Of a DNA stretch of 64,000 bases, positions 13,141 to 24,916 are shown one piece after another; the first letter of the stretch is position 1; the number at the start of each line of letters is the position of its first letter. This stretch comes from Lithospermum erythrorhizon (lineage: Eukaryota > Streptophyta > Magnoliopsida > Boraginales > Boraginaceae). The stretch lies in NCBI GenBank assembly GCA_019722365.1, contig JADFUC010001826.1, positions 1 through 64,000 on the forward strand, read 5' to 3'. A model generated the notes under the pieces. That model did not search any database and was not told where the DNA came from. It saw nothing but the letters and a program-made list of their open reading frames with translations. Made by a program: the position numbers and the translations under genes.

Positions 13141-14119
13141 CTATGAACAATAGCGAACGTCATCGCGGTTTTGGTTTTGGTATTAGTAAAGGATGGTAAA
13201 TATTTTTTTTATTTTTCAATTTCTTCATATTTACTATTTTTTCTAACTAATTAATTCATAAATAGTTTCTATTTAAGTGTCGAGGCGAATCTTAGATGTA
13301 ATGTCAATAAACTGAAAGAAATAAATACCCATTTGGGCGCCTAGTGCTGGTTCACAACCTTTAATAGAGATAAGATGAGGAATATCTTTGCTATAAGTTA
13401 ATTAAAATTTTTGTAAGTTTTTTAAATCGTCATGCTACGTATACTTGAATATCTATTGTAATCACCGGTCTCGGTTCGGTTGTCGGGATTATACCGAGGA
13501 TTTGAAAGTGTTTTCGAGCGTGTGCGGCGACAGTGTGTATTCTGAGTTCGGGAAACTAGGAATGGTCATTTCTGAGATGCAGCTGTTCGGCCAGGTTGAA
13601 TACGTAGGTATAAGTTCATTAGAAAGCAAGCGGATATCAAAGCCCATTTCTTGTCGAATTGTGGAAGTAGTTCCAACAAAATTTCATGATGTAATAAGTA
13701 GTACTTTAATTCAATATTAATAAAGACCACATTTTTTAAATATTTTCGTGTATTGATTTTTTTGCGTGTTTGATGTGGCCGATAATTTCTTTGTATGTTT
13801 ATATGAAAAGTGAGTTTATTAAATGTTTGTAATGGAAACAATGACAAATCTTATGATTGTTATATCACCTGCTTAGTTTGTGTTTTTGTTTGTTTTTTAT
13901 AGCGAATTCGACATTAGTGTCTGTCATGAAGATAATTATTTGTTTTCGATAAATACGTGTGGATAATGCCCAACTTGTTCTTTAACAAACATGGAGAGTG
14001 TTTGTCGAGGGTATTTTAGTAATTTTACCCCCTTTATTTTACTGTTTTTGGTGTGTATAAGTGGACCACGCCAAAATCCACCCTTGTTTTTGGGTATCTA
14101 GTTCCGGAAAAACAAAACA
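13141..14119. other. Intergenic, possible unassigned exon fragments
   Basis: A short frame at 13145-13198 (from ATGAACAATAGC to a GG|GTAAAT-like site) and an open frame at 13445-13720 (91 codons) are present. Neither matches a family I know, and the second is overlapped by an equally long minus-strand frame. I treat both as unsupported. The stretch just before 14119 is the 5' flank of the MYND gene. A GTATAAGTGG motif near 14054 is a weak TATA candidate. Confidence 0.3.
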
Positions 14120-17100
14120 ATGGAGTGTGCCGGAAAAGGTAGCAAAAGCCCTTGTGTGGGCCCACCAACCCGACCCTGTGATCGTTGCAAAGCTGTCTTC
14201 TACTGCTCCATCTCTCACCAGGTCATGCTCTGTCCCAAAATGATTGTCCACTTTTAAATTTCTATTCTTATTTTAAACTCAATAGTTTTTTATATGGTGT
14301 ATATTACTGCGCAATATGTAATGCCGTAATATTTAATGAAAAAAATATTATAATACACTCTTTAGTATTTTCTAACTTAATTTAGTATTTAGTCCCGAAC
14401 ATAGCTCAACTATAAATAAGCAGAGTGCTAATTACCAGAACCTTATACTTTTATAATGTGGTTCGATTTTCATAAGGAGCGATATTAAAGTAGTTAAAAA
14501 GAAAGCTCTAGTTAACTGATCAATTGAGTCACATATCACGATTAACTCCTCCGTGGTTTCCAGTAACCTAGAGGGATCGTTAGTGTGACGGTTTCACACT
14601 TTTTTTAAAATTAATTTAGTATTTAGTTTGATTAATGAAATTGGACAATATTTTTGGGATGAGGGTAGTAATCATTGTTTGTAGTTTGTGTTCAGGTTTC
14701 TCATAAGAGTGTTCACAGAAGGGAATGTGAAAGACTGAAAGAACAAATGAAGCTTGTGCATTTGTTGAATGATTTTCCATTTACATATGCAAATGAAACC
14801 ACTATTGGGGTAGATTTGTTGAAATTGAATTTGTTATTAATCTTTTGTGTATTACTTTGACTTTTATAGTTAACAATTTAGTTATTGTTACAAAAACGTG
14901 GAACTTCATGTGGTTATTCGGATGAGTTTATTGTTTTTTTGTAGATATGTGAAAGGAGGGAGACCCGGTGTTCGTTTCTAAAGAAGCAGGGAGTACATGG
15001 TAAGGGAATGTGGAGGTGGGAATGTCGTTGTGCAGCATCAGCTATGTTGTACAATAGCTCAACGTGAGTTGTTCGGGTTTGGTCTCAGTTGTGTGTTTCT
15101 TCTAGAGAGTTGCGTAAATTGGTCCATTCAATAGGAATGTTTGGCATTAACAACTTTGTTAGATATCAATCAGTTCCAAACACGATGATGTTTTATTGTA
15201 TCGATAGAAATACTAAATCTAAGCTTTGTATATCGTCCTTTTCCATTCCCTGTTATAATAAAACCTTAACTTATTACTTAAATTATTTAGTAGCTGCGAT
15301 TTTAGGAAAATAATTTTTCTATATTTGTGTAGTAAGATACCAATCAGTTCCAACCAATGCAGCAGAACTTACTGTGTACGTTATAGCGCAGGCATTAGAC
15401 CGTACATTATTTAGCTATCTCCAGTAATCCTAAATATTTCACGGTTTAATTTAATTTTTGAATTTTAAAGCATAGGTTGATTCAAGGTTGGGATTTAACA
15501 TGTCCGTTGTGCCCTTGTATAGGTATCACTATTACCATCTATTTCGTCAGAAGTAATTACCTGAAACTAATGCAAGTGTATATTTGATAACCTATTTGAG
15601 TATCAAATTTTCAGACACACCAACTCCAATAACAGAGAAACTAAGTTGTTGGAAGGAATACTATGAGTGGAGGGGTATTCCATTATGCTCTCCCGTCGCT
15701 TTGCTTCTTCATTGGGTAAGGTTTTCAACAAATATCTCCCTTTAACAACATATTCGATTGGGTCAAGTATCTGCAACATATGGCACATATCTTACCTTTT
15801 TCCATTAATGTTTCAATCGCGTCGTCAACAAATTCTTTTTGCAACTAGCTGATTCCTTTGTTATCTGCCAGCCATTGACAGTATATTGGATGGTTCAGCT
15901 TACAACCTCGAGAAGCTTGACCCCTTCAGATGCAAATGAATTGTGCATACATTACCTAGGTATCCATCCATCTCACTCCTGTTACTAATGAATCTTTTCT
16001 ATTTCTTTTCTACTTCAGAATTTCAATGAGTGATGTTTGCTAACCTTTTCATTCTTTATAATTTGTGAGCTATCTGTATAATACCTGGATTCTAAATTGC
16101 TGATAAAATTCTGAAGGACCTGAACGTGAGATTCTTCAACTTGCAATATTTGGAGAATTGCATGCACTTCTTCCTGGTGTGAACATAAGAATAGAGTTTG
16201 TTGGTGCTGCAATTCCACAGGACAGGTTTTTGTTAAGCACTTTTCTATGACAGATTTCACATATTTTATTCTCTCTCTTGCAAAACTTATTCTGTTCCTT
16301 CCTTCATAACATTACAAATATATGGATTGCCTAACTGTTGAATTTGATCTTTGTGAAATTCTTTTTCAAAATAAGATGTTATTCTGTCTTTTAGATAGTA
16401 TCACTTAATTTTCTAATATTGACACTTTCTGTTCCTTTGCATTTCAGTAGGGTTATTCTTCCTATCCCCCTTGTAATTAATGTAATGCCTACATTCTTAT
16501 CTCATGTAATTATCTGCCCTGATATATCAATTTCACATTGGTTGAATTAGGGATGGTGAAGTCATTGACCTTCACAATTATGCCAAATGTATTGACACAG
16601 TCTGTCCATGCAAATTAACCAGTAGGGGGGTATTCCCAAAAGCCTCCCCTGGTGAGGCTCCTCGAATCAGATTGCAGCTTCATTCGGGTTATTATCATGA
16701 CCTCTACTGGGACATAAGCAAGGTTTTTTTCGTTATCCATTGTAGAGTATTACTTCAATTCAAATTACACTTTGTCCCAATGATATTGATTTTATTTACA
16801 GGATTCCCCACCTAATCTAATTGTAGCGCCAAATGCTGGTGTTGCAGCTTATATGAGCTGGTTACCTACTATTGTAAGTTACCTGAACTCTTTTTATAGG
16901 CACTCATGTCCGTGTAGTTACATCCTTTGTGATACTTGGTTACCACCACAGGCCTTAATTAAAGAAATCCAACTCCCAGCACTTTTCTCTGATTATTGTG
17001 AAGAAGCTGCTCATATGGCGGTTTCTTGTATCAGCAGAGTAACTGGAAACTTCCCTAACATCCCAGTATATTTCTTTCTGTTCTCGTGAAATTGTTATTG

Positions 17101-17269
17101 CGAGTTTCCTCTTTCCCACTCTATTTATCACAGTTTCTTGCTGACTTTGTAGATCCAGCTCAACCCATTCAGGCAACCTATGGCTTTGGAAGACACTGCT
17201 CTGTCTCTACCTTGTTACTCCAATTGCTTTGTCTTCGGAATGTCAAGTAACCAATCTGTGACAGAATAA
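14120..17269 (+). CDS. MYND zinc-finger protein with MSS51-like C-terminal domain
   Basis: Spliced plant gene. Exons read: 14120-14221, 14696-14809, 14945-15063, (gap), 15615-15715, 15872-15959, 16117-16225, 16551-16722, 16802-16873, 16952-17065, 17153-17269 (TAA). The first ATG follows an in-frame TAG at 14099. Residues 1-50 form a MYND-type zinc finger: CDRC, then VFYCS, then HRREC. The usual Cys after YCS is His (YCSISHQ). The rest fits the MSS51 C-terminal family, with EYYEWRGIPL, PLTVYW, LPGVNIRIEFVG, DLYWD and the signature VAPNAGVAAYMSW. Phases agree at every junction except between 15063 (phase 2) and 15615 (needs phase 1), so a short exon or lost bases lie between. Function in plants is not established; yeast and animal MSS51/ZMYND relatives are mitochondrial. 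About 370 residues are visible. Confidence 0.85.
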
Positions 17270-18412
17270 TCTCAAACTGGTGATTCTTCACTATTTGAGT
17301 CATGTTATCAAGATGATTAATTAATCGTTAACGAATTGGGAAGTAGGCGATGAGTGCATGCTGTGTGTATTCCTCATTTTGCCTTCCTGGGTAAGAATGG
17401 AAACGAGGGTAACATTTTAGTTCGTCTTCCAAAGCAGTATTTCACTGAGAATGTGGCTGCTGCCCTTGCACAGTTGCACATGGAGAAGTGTATGTGCCTC
17501 TTTTTCGCGTTCAAGGAAAGTATCCAAGTCCATTGTAATTTTTCTGTGACATTTTATATTACAGTTGTTTAAATCATGATACATGATCTTAATTAATTGT
17601 AACAGATTACTCATTGATGATGTATGTCCAACGTCGTATTCATTGTTCATAATGTAAAGTCATGTTATCTTTAATTCTGTAGTTAAGAACAAGTCCGTCA
17701 ATTTTGTAATAACGTAGATGCAACAACAAATTAAGTTGCTTTCAATCAACTGTTTGTGGTTATACATAAATGAAGTTGCTGTCAGTGGACTGATATTTTA
17801 TTTTTATATATATCAGGGAATGTTAATTGGGGTTACAATGTTGAGTCAAAAATCAAATGTAGAATGTCAAATTAAATTCGTTACGCACTTGTAATTTGTA
17901 ACCAGATTGGTTTACTCAAGGGAGATGCTTAATTTTCTCTCTTTCTTAGTTTGGACTAAACCATTGAACAATTCTTAAAAATTGAGGTTTCGACAATTCT
18001 ATTAAAATTCTTATTTTAGCATCCAATTCAAACACCAAAATTATGTATGGATCAATCATTTCACCATGTAATTTATAAGTTAAAACATAATTTTTTCCAT
18101 TAAATTACACATTATTATTAATTGGTAAAACAAAGTCGTGATCATGGAATTCAGATCCTCCGTTTGCCGTCGGGGAATCATGTAATACTTTGTTGAGATC
18201 ATTACATGCATTTCATTCTTATTTTTTAAATAACTTTCTAAAACAAAACAATACATATACCAATGAAATATAAACAGGTATATAAATGTAATAAATGATA
18301 TATTCCGTCAAAATTTTTGGTGGGAGAGGGGGGGTTTATTATTTGGTGTGTATTCCCAGTCTCCCCTTTTTTAGCAGAAAAGTCCACCCTTTGAACTCAT
18401 CATCATAATACG
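17270..18412. other. 3' flank of the MYND gene and 5' flank of the next gene
   Basis: No exon is supported here. A 72-codon frame at 17354-17572 is matched by an equally long minus-strand frame and lacks splice or start context; it is probably in the 3' untranslated region. TATATAAA at 18279-18286 lies 127-134 bp before the ATG at 18413 and is a good TATA candidate for that gene. Confidence 0.45.
18279..18286 (+). promoter_or_regulatory. Candidate TATA box of the secreted-protein gene
   Basis: TATATAAA about 130 bp upstream of the ATG at 18413. This spacing fits a short plant 5' untranslated region. No other promoter element was assigned. Confidence 0.4.
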
Positions 18413-21400
18413 ATGTTACGACAAGCACCTAGTATAATATTAATAATTTTATTAGGGTTGGGATTAGGGGATGGTCTGAAAATAGCAAACGATGTTGTTC
18501 AGATGTTGGCAGGTGAGATTGCATGGCCGGTGTTGAATAACCTCCATAGTGCGGTGGATTTGATGCCGTCTTATATAGGCTCCTTGTCTCCTAATAATGG
18601 GACTATTCAATGGAAAGGCGCGTGTTTCTTTGATAATCAAGCGCGTGTCGACTTTACTCGTGTCGGTGATCGCGGAATTGGCGGTGGCGTTATCCATTTA
18701 TCGGTATGTGTGAGCCTCGCCTTCCAGAGAGTTTACATATTATAGTGGTCGTTCAGATGATTAAAAAGTAGGTTTCTTGTGCTGCATTTTGTTAGCTTCA
18801 GCTCATTATCCAAGTGGATTTTCATACTCTCAAGGCTATTTAATCATCTATTGTTTGCTTACTGGAGACAAGTAATTTAGTGTTTCTTATGAAATAAGTA
18901 TAACGTGGATAAAACATTGCCAAGGTTTTATATAGGTAAAAGTAGAGTAAGCTGTGCTTTATTGAATCTGTTAACAGAGAGACTTATTAGCCCCATTAGA
19001 GTTTGTTGACTTGCAAATTGTTTTGATCTACTCACTGTACTGTTATATAACTACCTGTTTTCTGGTGTCTTCTTAAGCTTCAACAGCTATTGCCTCTGGA
19101 TTAGAAGCACATATAGACACTTTATCGCAGTAACGAGTGATAAAAGTCAATTTTATATAGGGGTTAGATTCCTACTTCTTGTTATGGTTTGTTGACTTCA
19201 TGTATTGGACATCCTGATACCCCCTTAATCAAAAAACAAACTTACTTGGTTATTATCCATAGTTCTGTGGTACAGTTAAATTTTCTTGACCCGATGGGCG
19301 AAACAGAAGATATTAGGATATTAATCATAAGATTTAGTCTCTTACTCGTATCTAACATTTCCTTTTTTTTGGGGGGTTATAGACTGCTGAAGCACACAGC
19401 TGGACATGCATGGATCTATATGTATTTGCTACACCTTACAGGATTACTTGGGATTACTACTTTCAAGCTCGGGACCATACTTTGAAAATCGAATCTTGGG
19501 AAGAACCTGCAGAAGTCGAATACGTATGTTTGTTTGTCTATCAGTTCTGTTGATTATAATTCTTAAGTAGGAATATGTGACAAAGCTTAATTTACTGATT
19601 TACTCACAACCACTGCAGGTCAAGCAGCATGGGATCTCTGTATTTCTCATGCCATCTGGAATGTTGGGGACTTTGATGTCATTGGTGGATGTGTTGCCAC
19701 TATTCTCTAACACTGTTTGGGGTGAGAATGCTAACTTAGCTTTTCTAAAGAAACATATGGGCGCAACTTTTAAGAAACGCCCTCAGCCATGGCGTACAAC
19801 CATTAATCCAGATGATGTTCACTCTGGTGACTTCTTGGCTTTATCAAAGATCCGAGGTCGGTGGGGTGGATTTGAAACCCTTGAGAAGTGGGTAACAGGT
19901 GCATTTGCCGGTCACACAGCTGTTTGTTTGAAAGATGAAGAGGGTAAACTTTGGGTTGGTGAATCAGGACATGAGAACGAGAAGGTTTGCTGAGTAGATT
20001 TCTTGCATGGCATACACTTGGTTTTTTAAATTTATATCACCAATCTTATAATCTGATTGAAGATGGCAATTTTTATGTTGTGAAGATTGCATGTTGTGTA
20101 TATGGGACAAGATGTTGAGTTTATCTATGATTATGCTTATATTTTGGTTGTATTTTTATTTTGGCAAAGAGATGCAATCATAAATTGTGCATTTATCTTA
20201 CAACTCAGGGAGAAGAAATTATTGATGTGGTTCCTTGGGATGAGTGGTGGGAATTGGCACTCAAGGATGATTCAAATCCACACGTCGCATTGTTACCGTT
20301 ACATCCAGAAGTGCGTGCTAGATTCAATTCCACTGCTGCATGGGAATATGCACGGAGTATGTCGGGCAAACCATATGGCTACCACAATATGATCTTTAGT
20401 TGGATTGACACAATTGCGGACAATTTTCCGCCGCCTCTTGATGCTCACTTGGTATGTTCAGTGATGGATGTCATGAATTTCTCCTGGCAAATCATTGCAT
20501 CTTTTTATTGTATGAACCATTTAGGACTTTTGTAGCTATAGTTGCATAGCTCATGAGATCACTGGCAATAATGTTTTAGATTTTTGGAGTATTTAACTGC
20601 ATCCAGGCTCTAGCATTATCCATGAAATTATGCATGTTTAATTAAATGAGTTCTCGTCTCTTCCTCTGATTGAATTATATTGGATCATGATACTGGTACG
20701 TTGTTTTCAGGTAATTTCTGTCATGTCTATGTGGACCAGAATGCAACCAGCTTATGCTGCAAATATGTGGAATGAAGCTCTCAACAAACGACTTGGAACT
20801 GAGGTATGATGAGTGCAGTGTATATGTAGAGAGACACAATTCACACACTTTTGAGAATCACTACTTGGCTCTACAAGTAAGGAAAGTCATTAGTATTGTT
20901 TCTTCCGAGGGTGCCGATAGATAAATTCTTCTGTAACCTATTCTGGTTGCAGTCTTGCACTAATGGAGAGTATGTAGATCTCTTTTCATCTAATTCACTT
21001 ACTTAAATTATCATTTCGTATAGGATTTGGATTTGTATGGAATTCTTGATGAAACTGAGAGACGAGGAATGACATTTGACCAATTACTCACTATTCCGGA
21101 ACAAGATGAATGGGTCTATAGTGATGGGAAATCCACAACTTGTGTTGCCTTTATTCTGGCCATGTATAAAGAAGCTGGTGTCTTTGGTCCAGTCACCAAT
21201 TCCATTCAAGTAACCGAGTTCACTGTAAGTATCAACACCTTTTGTATGCTCTCCGATGTATAATCATGCGCCTTATACATGGATTTTGGTTCTCACAGAT
21301 TAGAGATGCCTATATGCTACGAATTTTTGAAAACAATCGTACCCGCCTTCCAAAATGGTGCAGCAGTGGTGATGATCAGCTCCCCTTCTGCCAAATTCTT

Positions 21401-21511
21401 GGCCAGTATCGTATGGAATTGCCACTCTACAACACTCTGGAACCATATGCTAATATGAACGAGTATTGCCCGTCTTTGCCTCCAACTTATGAGAGGCCTG
21501 CTCGATGCTAG
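18413..21511 (+). CDS. Secreted protein with permuted NlpC/P60-like motif order
   Basis: Seven exons, all joined in phase 0: 18413-18703, 19383-19523, 19619-19984, 20209-20451, 20711-20803, 21024-21224, 21299-21511 (TAG). They give 515 residues. Residues 1-20 are a signal peptide (IILIILLGLGLG core), so the product should enter the secretory pathway. Plant relatives of about this length carry the vague database name 'inositol-1,4,5-trisphosphate 5-phosphatase', which nothing in the sequence supports. Instead HSGDFLALSK (from residue 212), AGHTAVCL (His243), GESGH (Glu259) and, about 175 residues later, STTCVAF (Cys418) follow the His-before-Cys order of permuted NlpC/P60 (YiiX/LRAT-like) papain-fold enzymes. 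The region 267-345 (DVVPWDEWWE, YGYHN) is highly conserved in type. Catalysis is my inference. The gene looks intact. Confidence 0.9.
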
Positions 21512-22160
21512 TCATCTGAACTGTATGTGTTTGCTATCTAAATATGCTCACAACTACAAATGAAGCAAAAATTTTGTAAATAATTTGTCAAGTTTATGCT
21601 CTGTGGCGATTTAGTGGTCGCCAAAAGAATTCTAAATCGCTTGTGTTAGCATGATGTCTGTATTCAGTTCCATAGCGCTTATGCAAGTATTTGTGAAGCT
21701 GGATTTAAGAAGTCAGTTTATAGAGACTTCTGGTTTGCCATTTCATAGAACCCTTTGCCCCATTGCTGTCTTTGTGTCACTGTATTAATCGAAAGAATAC
21801 CATAATGTAATGTATTTTATTTTGCCCTTTGTTGCTAATCTAGATTAAAGCAGTCAACCAACTTTAATTATTGTTTGACAAGTGATAATTCTAGATATAT
21901 CAAATTGGTTTTGATGTGCATAGGTGAATTATTAGATCTTAATAAATATTCTCAAAGAGAGGTTTGAAGTTGCGGCTTAATATAGGAAAATAAGATAAAT
22001 GAAAAAATGGATTTATAAAAGTAAAAATAATTACTAGTATTATTTTCTTCATTTCATTTTTTTTAATTTATACTGAAAATTATATTCAAGATAAAACATA
22101 GTATATATACTTATGTCAAATATTGTTCAAACAAAGTAAATAAGATTATTTTAGAATTAA

Positions 22161-22308
22161 AATTGAATAATTGAGATAATCGAATGGTCTAACTGTTGAA
22201 TTAACACCCATTTCCTTGATTTTTGAGCTCAAGGATTCAAATCTCATTGTAGGAGGTGTGGGTTGAAAATTATTGTAATTTTAATTATAAAAAAAAAATT
22301 GAATAATT
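22161..22308 (+). mobile_element. tRNA-derived SINE with 12-bp target-site duplication
   Basis: A 124-bp body (22173-22296) ends in an A run and is flanked on both sides by AATTGAATAATT (22161-22172 and 22297-22308). Inside, ATGGTCTAACTGTTG (from 22184) resembles a tRNA-type box A, and GGATTCAAATCTC about 45 bp later resembles box B. Together these identify a plant SINE. The intact duplication indicates a fairly recent insertion. The family is not named. Confidence 0.75.
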
Positions 22309-22410
22309 CTATCGAGTTGTTAAGTCTCTTACTTTAATTGTGATGCAGTTATTATCATATTGCTGATATGCACCAATACAAATCGTGGATAAATGATCAT
22401 TGAGTGCAAA

Positions 22411-22505
22411 CCAATGCTCACATGCCAGAAGTAAATAAACATAAGTATTGCTTTTTCCATGCTCAGATGCCAGAAGTGAATAAACATAAGTATTGATTTT
22501 TTGTT
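22411..22505 (+). repeat. Two direct copies of a ~45-bp sequence
   Basis: ATGCTCACATGCCAGAAGTA...AAACATAAGTATTG is followed at once by ATGCTCAGATGCCAGAAGTG...AAACATAAGTATTG. The two copies differ at only a few positions, so the duplication is young. It has no coding role that I can see. Confidence 0.75.
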
Positions 22506-22857
22506 GTTGTTGTTAACATAAGATGAATCAAACTATAAAATAGTCATACCGACAAAAGAATCAATGAACTCAAAGTTATAGTATTACATTTTCTAAAAAG
22601 AATAAATTACAAATCTACAAATCATGAAACATTCCATGTTTAGAAAAACCAATCCAAAATACAAAACAACGCATACACGCTTGAAGAATATTGATGAATA
22701 TTCGTACTAAATCGGAACCTTGATAATTTCATACTAACATAAAAAATTATTTGCAAAAAATCTTCCTAAATCTGTTTAAGAAATCAATCATCTGATCTCA
22801 TCAACTAATATAATCAATCTCAAACAAGTCCTACATTATGAAACACAAGTACAAATT

Positions 22858-23079
22858 CTATTTTTTCTGGAATAGCTTATTCTTGTTCATTTTAACCTTA
22901 ATCCAGCTAACACCATTTGATGTTCCTTCCTTCATTTTCTTCATGCCGGATGAAGCCACCTCCTTTGTTTTCCCAAACTTCTCGCTCATCTTCTTCGTTA
23001 GCTTCGGCGAAGGATCTCCTAGCCGTTTCGTTGATCCCATATTTTTTTTGCGTCCCCATGGATTTTCCATGAATGTCAT
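22858..23079 (-). CDS. Small basic plant protein, unknown function
   Basis: An intronless frame of 73 residues starting at ATG 23079 and ending at 22858. It is rich in Lys, Ser and Met, and contains KRLGDPSPKLTKKMSEKF, GKTKEVASSGMKK and EGTSNGVSWIK. This resembles a family of short plant hypothetical proteins with the pattern KLxEKxxKTKxxASxGxKKxKxGTSxGxxWIK; I recall the pattern but no function. There is no signal peptide or membrane segment. A TATA-like AT stretch lies on this strand about 80-95 bp upstream (23160-23172). A plus-strand frame across the same bases is hydrophobic and looks like a shadow. The biased composition and clean frame support a real gene. Confidence 0.6.
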   Translation of the reverse strand: MTFMENPWGRKKNMGSTKRLGDPSPKLTKKMSEKFGKTKEVASSGMKKMKEGTSNGVSWIKVKMNKNKLFQKK

Positions 23080-23104
23080 GTTTTAGATTTATGATATTTT
23101 GCAC

Positions 23105-23810
23105 CTCAAGAAAAACTATGACAACTTTTTATTGAGAGAGGAAAGAAAATGACAGATCAAATATATAAATAGAGATCAGGAAAGCTCGTATACTACAACA
23201 ATGTGAACGAATAGGCAGAGTAGTTGATCAAAACTTGGTTTCATTAGGCTTTTTATATTGAACATTGGAGGGTCACAAGTCGTTGTTTTCGTCCCCACCA
23301 TAGGTTCCTTTTTCCTTTTCATTTTTATGTATGTTTAATTGGAAGCCTCAAACAATGAAATTGATATAATGAGATCGATATAATGAACATCGGGTTTTCT
23401 TTTATTCATTTTTTAATAAATATAAATTGATATAATGAAATTTGTTTTTAAAATTATTTCCACAATATTTTGTTGTGGTATGTATGTAAAAAGTTATTTA
23501 AAGTCAAGTTTATACGGATGGAGTATAAAAAATAAAAATGTCAAATAAATAAGATGATATGAAAATCGAAAAAGTTAACTAATCAAAATTGAATCAAGAA
23601 TGAAAAGAGGTATTTGAAACAATAGTCCACATTGATTGGCTCCTTTTAACCAATAAATTAAGAAGTCGAGGATGAGAATGAGAGGCATGGGTGTTATCTC
23701 CTCTAGAGTACGTTGACTTAATTAAATAGTTTTTCTATCAATGAAACTGGGACTAGTTTTTATTTTCATTTCAATCTTCCAGTTACCATACATAGGAAAA
23801 ATCGAATGTG
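23105..23810. other. Intergenic, AT-rich
   Basis: No exon, RNA gene or repeat is supported. A plus-strand TATATAAATAG at 23163-23173 has no gene close downstream; it may serve neither neighbour. The last 150 bp are the 5' flank of the cullin-like exon. Confidence 0.4.
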
Positions 23811-23914
23811 ATGGATCATAGTAACGCAGAACAAACATGGAAAGATATGGAGAACAATCTTCACCAGATTTACCACCAGAAGTTTGACACCCTCAACTTA
23901 GAAGATCTCTACAG
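23811..23914 (+). pseudogene. First coding exon of a cullin-3-like gene, separated from the rest
   Basis: ATG at 23811 opens 34 codons plus two bases and stops at a good donor (TACAG|GTTTGT). The peptide contains AEQTWKDMENNLHQIYH and LNLEDLYR. This lines up with the start of plant CUL3 (K/D-TWKxLExAIHEIYN ... LSFEELYR), the scaffold of BTB-type ubiquitin ligases. It lacks the upstream basic stretch of typical CUL3, so the start may be shortened. Less than 100 bp into the intron an LTR begins (about 23999), and no later cullin exon appears in the remaining 40 kb. It is either a stranded fragment or a gene with a very large, retroelement-filled first intron running out of the window. Confidence 0.6.
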
Positions 23915-23998
23915 GTTTGTCATCTCATCTCATCTGAGATTTAGGTTGTACATTTCATTATTTTATAATTGGATTTAGGTTGATTAGCCATCATCGCC

Positions 23999-24916
23999 TT
24001 TGATGATCCCGTAATATTGATTCCAGATCCTGTAGACATCAAAAATTTATCAAAAAAATAATTAAATTGATTAATATGAATTAATCAAATTAATTAAGAG
24101 TCGAGTTTCTAAAAATATCAAATGGCGATTAGGGTTCCTCGATTAAACCACAGAATTCAAATCAAACACTCGATCGAACAAGGGTTCCGAATCAAGCCCA
24201 CAGAGTGTCGAAATAAAAATAGGGATTTCATTAATTAACCTAAAATTGAACTCGAAATAAGTTCCCAGTAAAAAACAGCCTTGCATTAAATGTCAATTAA
24301 AATTAAGGCTCGAAAATTCCTAATTTTATTGATTAAAATCGGCCATATGGAACATTCCGAAACCCACATGGCTTAAAATGAAGAATCTAAAAATCACGGG
24401 GTTTAAAATGAAGACTCCAAAATCAAGACTATAGAAGTTATGTCCAAAATGACGCTCGAAGTTGTGGTGCAAAATCCAAAGGCTCAAAGGTCCGAGGTGT
24501 CACGAAATATTTTTGACCTAGAAAAAGAAATGGAACCTTAACTGCACAAATTACCCGACGGTCCAGATCTTGCCTCAAAAATTTGCTTGGTCGAATCGTG
24601 ATCCACTAATCAAGCTTGACCCAATCGAGGAAGCAAGCATTTGAGGTCGAAACCTATAAATACCCCCCTCTTCACCCTGAAAATCGCCCTTACGAAAATA
24701 TAGAAAAACACATGAGATTTTCCTAAGCGTACCTTCGAAATACCCGTGGTGGTACGGAAAACACCTCCAGTGGCAAAATAGGCGCTGACGGTGACATTAA
24801 AGTTATTACTCGCCTTGTAATTCTTCAAGTTAAAGCAAAACCGTGAGAGAATCGGCGAAAGTTTCTGAGAAACGCTTGAATATTCATGGTCGCTTCGCCT
24901 GATTATTAACATCACG
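23999..24916 (+). mobile_element. LTR (Ty3-type candidate) in the cullin-like intron
   Basis: Starts near TGATGATCCCGTAATATTG and ends near AACATCACG, giving approximate TGATG/CATCA inverted ends. A promoter-like CTATAAATACCCCCC at 24653-24667 sits about 260 bp before the end, where a U3/R boundary would be. No second copy of this LTR is visible further right, and no primer-binding site was recognised. Boundaries are approximate. Confidence 0.5.

Larger units (their letters stand above)
21512..22857. other. Intergenic region with a SINE and a short direct repeat
   Basis: Holds the 3' untranslated region of the secreted-protein gene, then AT-rich sequence. The only structured parts are the SINE (22161-22308) and a 45-bp duplication (22411-22505), listed separately. 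No gene seen. Confidence 0.5.

Noticed and set aside
14039..14251. Frames on both strands over the MYND exon
   Set aside because: Shadows of the real exon 14120-14221, which is in a different frame and has the zinc-finger motif.
17354..17572. Possible extra exon after the MYND gene
   Set aside because: It follows the stop codon, has no clear acceptor and is overlapped by a similar minus-strand frame.
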